A stretch of 15,991 bases of DNA from Candidatus Latescibacterota bacterium. Its GTDB lineage: Bacteria > Latescibacterota > UBA2968 > UBA8231. Within the stretch, counting starts at the first letter, position 1. Every line of letters begins with the position of its first letter. This document shows positions 7,268 through 15,200 of this stretch, piece by piece. Below the pieces are notes generated by a model that was not told the DNA's origin, made no database searches, and worked only from the letters and a program-made list of their open reading frames with translations. The translations under genes were made by a program, and so were the position numbers. The stretch spans positions 1 to 15,991 of the forward strand of contig DPVW01000298.1 in assembly GCA_003529325.1 (NCBI GenBank). Direction: 5' to 3'.

Positions 7268-8044
7268 TTGTCACATTTGACCTGTTTTGAATTGGTTGGG
7301 CAGACGGTCATCGTTACCGGGGCAGGGCGGGGCATTGGGCGCACGATCGCACTGGATGTCATTCATTCAGGGGCACGTGTGGCGGTGGGCAGCCGGACGA
7401 CGACGGAGCTGGAAAGTTTGAAGATCGAAATCGAGGGCATGGGTGGTGAATGTTTCATCCACCCCCTCGACGTCACCGATGTTGCTTCGATTCGGACCTT
7501 TTTTACCGCCGTCGAATCTCACTACGGTGATGTCCATGTGCTCGTCAACAACGCCGGATATAACAAACTTGGGCGGATCGTCGACTACGACGAAGAACTC
7601 TACGATCAAATCGTTGACGCCAATCTCAAAAATGTGTTCTTCTGCAGCCAGTCGATGGCGAGGCAGATGATCGCTCGAGGTGTCCGCGGAAATATCGTCA
7701 ACATCTCCTCTCAAGCTGGTGTTGTCGGTGCGCCGGAGAGAGGACCCTACTCGGGTGCCAAGGGTGGCGTGAACAACCTCACCAGAACGATGGCGGCGGA
7801 GTGGGCGGAGTTCGGTATTCGCGTCAACGCGGTGGCACCCACGGTGACGCGCTCGCCAATGGCGGAAGCGGCCATGCAGGACAGCCAGGCATTTGCCGAT
7901 GCGGTGAAGACCAAGAATCTGTTGCGTGGTGACCTTGCTGAACCCGAGGAGATCTCGGCGCCAGTCATCTTTCTTGCCTCTTCAGCGGCGAGCATGATCA
8001 CGGGACACACGCTCGTCGTCGATGGTGGCTGGACGATGGTCTGA
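7268..8044 (+). CDS. Short-chain dehydrogenase/reductase (SDR), classical type
   Basis: A 258-residue NAD(P)-dependent oxidoreductase of the classical SDR family. It shows the cofactor glycine motif TGAGRGIG (17-24), NNAG (94-97), the catalytic Asn in DANLKN (N119), the catalytic Ser in NISS (S148), YSGAK with Y161/K165, and the C-terminal ITGHTLVVDGG block (245-254) typical of FabG-like enzymes. An Arg in GSRTTTE (R43) sits after strand 2, where NADP-preferring enzymes often carry basic residues. Its role in the cluster is probably oxidation or reduction of a sugar-acid or keto-sugar hydroxyl; the exact substrate is unknown. The start is TTG, backed by a strong ribosome binding site. It lies 50 bp after the LarA homologue, with no obvious promoter between them, and ends 2 bp from the convergent AKR gene. 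Confidence 0.93.
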   Translation: MSHLTCFELVGQTVIVTGAGRGIGRTIALDVIHSGARVAVGSRTTTELESLKIEIEGMGGECFIHPLDVTDVASIRTFFTAVESHYGDVHVLVNNAGYNKLGRIVDYDEELYDQIVDANLKNVFFCSQSMARQMIARGVRGNIVNISSQAGVVGAPERGPYSGAKGGVNNLTRTMAAEWAEFGIRVNAVAPTVTRSPMAEAAMQDSQAFADAVKTKNLLRGDLAEPEEISAPVIFLASSAASMITGHTLVVDGGWTMV

Positions 8045-8046
8045 GA

Positions 8047-8817
8047 TCATGCCAAGGTGCTGACGGCGTCACTCACGAGACCCGTATTCTCCAGGACCTG
8101 CGCTTCGTTGACCATGCCCATGACCAGGGCGTGGATCTCCGTCTGGTTGCAGACGTAGCGTATGGCCTTTTCGGGATCTGATGTCAGGTCGCCACCGCCA
8201 CCGACGACCTTCATGCCATACACCCCCTTGCCAGCGGTTACCATCTTGTCGATTTCGGGGCGCACGAGCTCCGGACCTGCGCACATGGTGTCTCCCGCGT
8301 AGTTGATGCGTACCAGGTTGACGTCTGTCCAGTCTGTCTCCGCCGACGCCTGCAGGGCGCCGAAGTCATGACAGGAACAGCCCACGGCGCGTATCACGCC
8401 CTGTTTTTTCAGCCGACTGAGCACGTCCATCGGGCCCTGCATCTTCTCCGGCCAGTCCGCTTCAGTGAGGCAGTGCAGTAGCAGAATATCGATGTAGTCG
8501 GTGTGCAGTTCGCGCAAGAATCGGGTTACGTCTGCCTCGACCTCTGCAGCGGTACGGGAGACGGTTTTGGTTGTGATCGTCACCTTGTCTCGGCCGACTT
8601 CCGTCAGCGCCTTTGCCACATGCGCGTGGGTGCCATACTGATCTGCCGTATCCCAGAAGGTGACACCTAGGTCATGGGCAAAGTGCAGTAGCTGAGACAG
8701 TCCGTCGAGACCCAGATCGCTCTGATCGGAGCGACCTCGCCAACCCTGGGTACCGGTGCCGAAGCACAGACGAGAGACGCGCAATCCGGTCTCACCAAGA
8801 GCTACTTCATCGATCAT
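8047..8817 (-). CDS. Aldo/keto reductase
   Basis: A 256-residue member of the aldo/keto reductase superfamily, a cytoplasmic (alpha/beta)8-barrel NADPH-dependent oxidoreductase. The catalytic tetrad is visible as D56 and Y61 (DTADQYG), K84 (TTK) and H115 (LLLH). ALGETGLRVSRLCFGTG at the N-terminus is the normal opening of this class. The late segment GKGVYGMKVVGGG followed by HALVMGMVNEAQVLEN belongs to the subgroup that often carries a C-terminal 4Fe-4S extension; here the chain ends without cysteine clusters, so it is shorter than the usual 300+ residues. The ATG is preceded by GGAGG (8823-8827 on this strand) with 5-nt spacing, located inside the 13-bp gap after the peptidase stop, so the two genes are almost certainly cotranscribed. 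Substrate unknown. Confidence 0.92.
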   Translation of the reverse strand: MIDEVALGETGLRVSRLCFGTGTQGWRGRSDQSDLGLDGLSQLLHFAHDLGVTFWDTADQYGTHAHVAKALTEVGRDKVTITTKTVSRTAAEVEADVTRFLRELHTDYIDILLLHCLTEADWPEKMQGPMDVLSRLKKQGVIRAVGCSCHDFGALQASAETDWTDVNLVRINYAGDTMCAGPELVRPEIDKMVTAGKGVYGMKVVGGGGDLTSDPEKAIRYVCNQTEIHALVMGMVNEAQVLENTGLVSDAVSTLA

Positions 8818-8830
8818 CGGGGCCTCCGTG

Positions 8831-9988
8831 TTATGGCTGTGACATGGGATTCGTCGTTCGCCGTAGACGATCTACCTGGGAGATATGCCGCGACCGCAGC
8901 ATGTCGTCGAGAGTGGCCAAGGATTCGGCAACCATGGCGTTGGCACCGCGTCGTTGGCGGGCCAGGTCAGTCAGCAGGGAGACGAGATTTTCTGCATCCC
9001 GCAGATGCACCGCCTCGGACCGCAGGCGCTGCCCGCCGTCGTTGTGATAATTGTCGAGTGGCAGGGCGACTGCGCCAGTGGCGCGGCCACTACGAGAGAG
9101 TGGGGTCGCCTCGCAGACGCCACCATCCATCAGTCGGCGCTGCACGCTGAATCCGTCCAGTCGTTGCGCCAGTTCGGCAGCACAACGGCACAGGGCTTCG
9201 GTCACACCGGCGTCAAAAATCCAGCGGCGGTCGCCGACGCGAATCACGGGTCCTGCCCCGAGGGGCGCACCCGAGCGGCAGGAGGAGCATTCGATATTGA
9301 CATAGATTGCCTCGCGATCGAGTCCATCGGCCGCAAGCGCCGCGAGCATGCCGCCGAAGCCGGTCTCCTCAGCACGGGTGAGCAGGACCGACAGGGAAAC
9401 GCCCTCTGCAAGACAGCAGTCCATGGTAGCCAGCGCGACGCAGACACCCGCCAGGTCGTCGCAGGCTCTGCCGACGATCTGTTCGCCCTTGAGGGCACAG
9501 GGGGTGAGGTCCCAAACTGCGAACAGATCACCCTCCTCCGGGACCTCATCGTCGATGCGGACCCGGAAAGCGGGGGCGGAGGGATTTGGCGAACCAGGCA
9601 CGCCTTCTTCAAGAAAACTTGTCACCGAACCGGCGCCGACGGGTACGGCTCTGGCGCCTGCAGCCGGTGTGCGATCGTACAACAGGACTCTGGCATCTCG
9701 TGTAAGAGCCGAGGGAACCCCACCGAGTCTCTCGAAGAGCAGGTCGCGAGAGGATTCGTGCACCGCAAAACCCAACGCAGGATGGTCCATGTGCGCCGTC
9801 AGGCAGAGCTCTGGCTTCGCCTCACTGCCGCCGGCTGTCAGCATGAGATTGCCGAAGTCGTCTGCCGCGCATGGCAATGATCTCTCCGCGGCAAAACGCA
9901 GGATCTCGGCCATAACATGCTGTTCGTAAAAGGGTGCGGTGGGCAGTGGCAGCAGGCGGTGGAGGATATCAAGATAGGTTTCGGACAT
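8831..9988 (-). CDS. Di-metal aminopeptidase-like protein, M42/M20 clan (clan MH)
   Basis: A 385-residue protein of the zinc-peptidase clan MH, closest by eye to M42-type (FrvX/PepA-like) or M20-like cytosolic exopeptidases. All expected metal-site blocks are present in order: AHMDHP (H66 and D68), GRACDDLAG (bridging Asp at 177), RAEETGFGG (E207 general base, E208 ligand), NIECS (E233) and LDNYHND (H315). The opening LDILHRLLPLPTAPFYEQHV is typical of the clan. It probably removes N-terminal residues from peptides or hydrolyses a related amide in the cytoplasm. No real Shine-Dalgarno precedes the ATG, and the predicted promoter places transcription start on the start codon, which would make the mRNA leaderless. 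It is the first gene of a two-gene minus-strand operon with the AKR and is divergent from the DUF6785 gene. Confidence 0.85.
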   Translation of the reverse strand: MSETYLDILHRLLPLPTAPFYEQHVMAEILRFAAERSLPCAADDFGNLMLTAGGSEAKPELCLTAHMDHPALGFAVHESSRDLLFERLGGVPSALTRDARVLLYDRTPAAGARAVPVGAGSVTSFLEEGVPGSPNPSAPAFRVRIDDEVPEEGDLFAVWDLTPCALKGEQIVGRACDDLAGVCVALATMDCCLAEGVSLSVLLTRAEETGFGGMLAALAADGLDREAIYVNIECSSCRSGAPLGAGPVIRVGDRRWIFDAGVTEALCRCAAELAQRLDGFSVQRRLMDGGVCEATPLSRSGRATGAVALPLDNYHNDGGQRLRSEAVHLRDAENLVSLLTDLARQRRGANAMVAESLATLDDMLRSRHISQVDRLRRTTNPMSQP

Positions 9989-9994
9989 CTTTCC

Positions 9995-10023
9995 AATACA
10001 ATTCAGGCCGACTTCCCGGTCAA
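9995..10023 (-). promoter_or_regulatory. Predicted promoter of the peptidase-AKR operon
   Basis: On the minus strand TTGACC (10023-10018) and TGTATT (10000-9995) are separated by 17 bp. Counting 7 bases from the -10 puts +1 at 9988, the A of the peptidase ATG. Confidence 0.4.
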
Positions 10024-10028
10024 GGTGA

Positions 10029-10058
10029 TTGCCACGTCAGGAAGGGCGTATGTATCTT
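10029..10058 (+). promoter_or_regulatory. Predicted promoter of the DUF6785 gene
   Basis: TTGCCA (10029-10034) and TATCTT (10053-10058) with an 18-bp spacer. The expected start near 10065 leaves about 20 nt before the TTG at 10085. Its -35 lies 5 bp from the -35 of the opposing peptidase promoter. Confidence 0.35.
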
Positions 10059-10069
10059 GTCTGACACCC

Positions 10070-10080
10070 AAAGAAAGAGG
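10070..10080 (+). promoter_or_regulatory. Purine-rich ribosome binding site deciding a TTG start
   Basis: AAAGAAAGAGG ends 4 nt before TTG at 10085. It lies downstream of the predicted promoter, whereas the upstream in-frame ATG at 9917 is inside the opposite-strand peptidase gene. Confidence 0.4.
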
Positions 10081-10084
10081 CCAA

Positions 10085-12241
10085 TTGCAACGCGGGATCC
10101 CCCGAGCATACTCCAGCTACCTGGCGACCCGCAGAGACTCTGTGCTCGGCTCCGGCGCCGACGGACTGTCCCTGCGAGCGTTCTGGATCGGTGGATTCCT
10201 CTCCTTCTTTCTAGCCATTGGCGCACCCTATGGCAATATGATTATCAGGGGCTCGTATATGGCCCTCGATTTCTCAACGCCGGGCGCCATCTTCCTGTTT
10301 CTGTTCCTCATCGGTATCCTCAACAGCCTGTTCAAGCTGGTCGCCCGTGGTGGCCCCCTCGCTGGCGCCGCAGTCGCCCTCTCAGCCACCGGTCTGTGGC
10401 TCTCTTGGTATCTGGGTACACCCCTGGATCCTTACTCACCGGGTCTGCTGTTGACAAGCTTTCTCGTCATCACTTCGTGGATCAATCTGCCACTTGTGGT
10501 TCGCGGCGGCAGCCTGGCGCTGAATCGGTCCGAGCTCGTTCTCGTTTACGCCATGCTACTCATCGTCTCCGCCGTATGTACGATGGGATTGAGCGAGCAG
10601 ATTCTGCCGATCATCACCGCCATTTTCTACTTTGCCTCACCGGAGAACAAGTGGCAGGAGAAACTGATCCCACACTTGCCCGAACAGGCGATGGTGGACG
10701 ATGGCACGGGCAGCCGGTTGTTCTACGAAGGGTTGTCTCTGACAGGGGATCGCATTCCGTATGCAAGCTGGGTGGAGCCACTCATCTGGTGGGGGGTATT
10801 TCTGCTTGCCCTGTACGTGACGATGGTCTGCGTCGCCATCATTGTGCGCCGCCAGTGGATGGAGCGGGAACGACTCGCCTATCCGATCGCCCAGGTCGGC
10901 TTGTCTATGATCCGATCGGAGAGTTCTGACAACATCGTCAACGGTTTCTTTCGCCAACCGGGCATGTGGATGGGTGCGGCGCTGCCGTTGATCGCTGGTA
11001 GTCTGGTGGCGCTACATCGCTACTCTCCCGGGGTGCCCGTACCGCCACTCAAGTGGGCGCTGCCATTCTTTGGGCAACAGCCACTACAGATCAGTATCAG
11101 TTTTTCGATGCTTGGCTTTTCATACTTTATCAATGCCAACATCGGCGCTGGAATCTGGTTCTTCCACCTCTTCTCCCGGGTGGAGAAGGAAGTGTTCATC
11201 CTCACCGGTCTGAAGTCGACACAAAAGCTCAGCTTCGGAGTGATGGATTATCCCTTCCTTGGGTACCAGGGAGTTGGCGCGCTGTTGGCGATGGTCCTCA
11301 TCGGTCTATGGGTGGGTCGCGAACATTATCGAGCTGTATTCGCCAAAGCCCTGGGACTGGCCCCCGAGATTTCTGATGCCGATGAGATCCTGCCGTATCG
11401 GGGCGCCGTCACCGGTTTGCTTGGTGGAATCATCGTCATGTCGTTGTGGTTGTGGCTCATGGGGACCCCCCTGTGGGTTGCCACCCTCTTCATTCTGCTG
11501 GCGATACTCATCTTTCTTGGCGTCACCCGTATCGTCGCCGAGGCGGGGCTGGCGGCGGTGCGCTCGCCGATGATTGCCAGTGATCTCGTCGTGCACAGCA
11601 TGGGGGCAGGCCTGGTGGGACCTACTGGAGTTGTCAATCTGTCCCTCGCCCATGTCTGGGCTGCAGATATTCGCGTATTTGTCATGGCGACGGCGACGAA
11701 TGCGCTGAAGATGATCGAGGAGATGGAACCGAGAAATCGGCGCATCGTTTTCTGGGCCATGATCCTGGCACTCTTCATCGGCATTGCGGGATCACTGTGG
11801 ATGATTTTCCACATGTCCTACCGGCATGGGGGGATCAATCTGAATGGCTGGTTTTTTAAGGGCCTGCCCGCCGACACCTACAATCAGGCGCTGCGCAATC
11901 TCGAAATCGAGGACACGTATTGGCCGGGAATGGGCTTCTTCGCTGGTGGGGCTGTCGTGATGAGTACCATGATGTGGCTGCGCCAACGACTACCTTGGTG
12001 GCCACTGCATCCTCTCGGCTTTCCCATTGGCGCCAACCAGATGATGAACTTTGTCTGGTTCAATGTTTTTCTCGCGTGGCTCATCAAGCGTTTTGTTCTG
12101 CGTTACGGTGGCGCCACCGCGTATCGCCACAGCCAGCGATTTTTCCTCGGCTTGATCGCCGGTCAGACGATATGCAATGGTCTCTGGCTCATCGTCGATT
12201 ACTTTACTGGCAAAGTGGGCAATCCGATCTTCTGGATATGA
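10085..12241 (+). CDS. DUF6785/DUF6784-family polytopic membrane protein
   Basis: About 718 residues, with roughly 14 hydrophobic membrane segments. The first runs from FWIGGFLSFFLAIGAPYGN; the last is near LIAGQTICNGLWLIVDYF. The early pattern with 'APYGNMIIRGSYMA' and the C-terminal block WWPLHPLGFPIGANQMMNF match the uncharacterised DUF6785 and DUF6784 domains, large membrane proteins frequent in Planctomycetota, Armatimonadota and related genomes and sometimes compared with oligopeptide-type transporters. Function and substrate are unknown; a transporter role is inference. The start is uncertain: TTG 10085 is preferred for its ribosome binding site and because it clears the divergent peptidase gene; GTG at 10142 is an alternative. 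The following fusion gene begins 1 bp after the stop, so the two are very probably translated from one mRNA. Confidence 0.8.
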   Translation: MQRGIPRAYSSYLATRRDSVLGSGADGLSLRAFWIGGFLSFFLAIGAPYGNMIIRGSYMALDFSTPGAIFLFLFLIGILNSLFKLVARGGPLAGAAVALSATGLWLSWYLGTPLDPYSPGLLLTSFLVITSWINLPLVVRGGSLALNRSELVLVYAMLLIVSAVCTMGLSEQILPIITAIFYFASPENKWQEKLIPHLPEQAMVDDGTGSRLFYEGLSLTGDRIPYASWVEPLIWWGVFLLALYVTMVCVAIIVRRQWMERERLAYPIAQVGLSMIRSESSDNIVNGFFRQPGMWMGAALPLIAGSLVALHRYSPGVPVPPLKWALPFFGQQPLQISISFSMLGFSYFINANIGAGIWFFHLFSRVEKEVFILTGLKSTQKLSFGVMDYPFLGYQGVGALLAMVLIGLWVGREHYRAVFAKALGLAPEISDADEILPYRGAVTGLLGGIIVMSLWLWLMGTPLWVATLFILLAILIFLGVTRIVAEAGLAAVRSPMIASDLVVHSMGAGLVGPTGVVNLSLAHVWAADIRVFVMATATNALKMIEEMEPRNRRIVFWAMILALFIGIAGSLWMIFHMSYRHGGINLNGWFFKGLPADTYNQALRNLEIEDTYWPGMGFFAGGAVVMSTMMWLRQRLPWWPLHPLGFPIGANQMMNFVWFNVFLAWLIKRFVLRYGGATAYRHSQRFFLGLIAGQTICNGLWLIVDYFTGKVGNPIFWI

Positions 12242-12242
12242 C

Positions 12243-15200
12243 ATGGCATCGATGAAGCAGAAGAGCCTATATATGTTGCGTCAGACCGGTTTTCTGGTCT
12301 GCATAAGTGTCGCCCTGAGGTGTCTGCCTGCCGGCGCTGGTGGTCCCGATCTGCTCACCATGGCCGACAGCAAGCAGCGGCTGCGCAGCAGCATTGAGTA
12401 TCTGGCCTCCCACGATTCCCGCATGACGGGGCAGCCAGGGACTGCCCTTGTTGCAGACTGGCTCGAAGCGCAACTGCAGGCTCTGGACCTGGGCGGCCCC
12501 GTTCGCCGAGAAAGTTTTCCGGTAACGGTCCCGGTCGAAATCGGCGCCAGTCGTCTCCACATCGAGGAATGGGGTGAGAGTGTCGAGCTCTTCGGGTTGT
12601 GGCCGAATGGTCCACGGACGACGACGGTACCTCCTGAAGGATTAGAGGCGCCGTTAACCTGGGCGGGTGGCGGTGAATATGCCGACTTCGACGGTCGCGC
12701 CATCGATGGCCGCATCGTGCTCATGGAATTCAACTCCTGGGATCACTGGGTCCGCCTCGCCGGCTTGGGGGCGCGGGCGATCCTCTTCATCGAACCGGAG
12801 GACACCTCCTATCGACAGTCCATCGACAAGTATCTCTCTGCTCCCGTAGACGTGCCGCGCTTCTGGGTTGGCAGCAAGGACGGCGACCGTCTGCGCCGAC
12901 GATTGGCCGATGGGGAGGAATTGGCCGTACAGCTGCACTCGCGCATGGACTGGGTCGAGAGACCGGCGTGGAATATCTGGATTGATGTGCCCGCTGCCGC
13001 CGCCGATTCGGTCCTGTCGTCACAGCGAATCATCGTCGAAGCCTATTACGATGGAATTTCGATCGCACCCTCCCTGGCGCCATCCGCGGAGGTAGCCTCC
13101 AGTGCGGCGGCGCTACTGGAATTGGCCCACCATCTGCGCCAGCATCCCCCGGAGCGTAACATCACACTGCTCTTCGCCGGGGCTCATTTCCAGGCACTGA
13201 GTGGCGTCGTCGACTTTCTCGATCGGCATGCCCGTGCCTCGGACTTTTATGCCAAACGTATGGAAGAGCCGCTGCATCCCAATCTCTTCATCAGCCTCGA
13301 TCTGTCGACAAAGACGGACCAGGTCGGCATCTGGAACAACACCTTCAGCTTCGACCTGAAGCGTTTCTTCGTCCCCTTCGGTCGACGCTTTACCGCATAC
13401 GCCCAACAGGTCGCCACCGACCAGGGACGTGATCCGGAGCAGGCCATGGTCAACGGCATCAGTCCGATTCGAGGCATGGATTGGTCGACCTTCGTCCCCG
13501 ACGGGGTCAGCGTTGACTCCGAGATGGCGATGGCGGCGGGGCAAGTGGCTCTCGCCTTTGTCACCATCCATGATGCACGCTTTCCGGTCAATACACCACT
13601 CGACACGCCGGCGCGCGTCGATATGGACAATCTGCACCGGCAGTCGAGCTTCCTCAACGGCATCCTGAGTCGATCCTTTGCGGACACGGCGCTATTCCAG
13701 GGACTGGAGGATTTTTCTCCGGTGCTCAAGGATGAATTGCGGACCCACAAAGTCAGGCTACGTGCCTTTCCACGTCGGAGTCAGACCCCCGATCGCCAGA
13801 TCGATGACGCCTTAGTGATTATCGGCGCCGGCAGCCACAAGGGTGTGCACCTGGCGAAATACCACCTCACCGATGACAAGGGGGAGGCACTGGTCCCTGG
13901 ATTGACGGTCGGCGGGGAGGGACTGACAGCGTACGCCATGGAACGGGAGACGGGGGAGATTACCTACGCTCCGGATCTGAGTGTGAGAGCGCAGAAGTTC
14001 CATGGCTCCCCGACGCCATCCGGACGTCTGAACTGGAGCATACGGTGGAACCAGGAGACCCGGACCCTCGTAATGTTTCCGGCGGTGGGGCGCACGCTTT
14101 ATGGCCTGACAAACCCCAATCTTCTTGTGGGACTGAGAAAACTCACGCTGATCGATCCCGGTGGCATCGCGCCACGCCAGTTTGGTTACAGCTTCGGCGG
14201 CAGCATGAGCAGCAATCTCTGCGTCGTTTTCTCTTCTCGCGAGGGCGGCCGACAGGGCGGGGCCCTGAAGATGCTCTTCGGCTCGTTGCTGTTGATCAAC
14301 AGTCCTGGCGGAGAGAATGAGGACGAGGCCAAGGGCAGCGGCTACGATCTGTTGAACGACGACGTGATGCCAGCCGACATCCACGCCCTGCGAGACATGT
14401 GGAGATTGAACGACGCACGCCTGGCGACGATGCGTCGTCATGCCATCGAAAACCAACGTCTCAGCCGCCTGCACGAAGCTGGCCGAGATCACCTGCAGGC
14501 GGCGCAGACCGCCTACGACTCGCTGCACTGGGAAGAATACATCGCTGAAGTACGGGCCGGTCTCGGCGTCACCATGCTGGCCTATCCGGAAGTCGTGGGC
14601 ACCCTGAACGACGTGATCCGTGGCATCGTCTTCTTCCTCGCCCTGGTGATTCCAACGGCATTCTTCGGTGAACGGCTGTTGTTCGCATCCTCGGATGTGC
14701 GCTGGCAGATCGCCGGCTTCATGGGCTTGCTGTTGCTGATCTGGGCGTTGATCTCTCAGGTGCATCCCGCCTTCGATATCGCCCATCCCCTCATCATCCT
14801 GCTCGCCTTCGCGATCATGGCCATGGCCGTCTTCGTTCTGGTGATGGTGACGACTCGCTTCAACCGGTTTCTGCGCGAATACCAGGCGGAGCAGGCCAAG
14901 ATTCACCAGACCGACATCAGTCGCGTCAGCGCCGCCTACACTGCGTTCATCCTCGGCATCTCGAATATGCGCAGACGACGGTTGCGTACGGCTCTGACGC
15001 TGCTGACGTTGACATTGTTGACCTTCACGGTTCTGTCCTTCACCTCCTTTCGCCCGGATGTGCGTTTCCTCGTGTTCTCCCTCGATCACGAGGGCCCCTA
15101 TGAAGGGGTCCTCATTCGTGACCGAGGCTGGGGGGAGTTGTCACCGTCAACGCTGGAATACGCCAGGTCACACTTCGGCGATGAGGGCGTCGTGGCACCG

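Noticed and set aside
8885..9880. 331-codon plus-strand ORF
   Set aside because: Antisense to the aminopeptidase, whose metal-site motifs are all intact on the other strand.
9934..10929. 331-codon plus-strand ORF in another frame
   Set aside because: Arg/Ser/Pro-rich, overlaps the DUF6785 gene, which has clear membrane helices in its own frame.
13812..15089. 425-codon minus-strand ORF rich in His, Gln and Arg
   Set aside because: It lies fully antisense to the peptidase-FtsX fusion frame, which has membrane helices and a recognisable permease motif; its composition is typical of an antisense shadow in GC-rich DNA.
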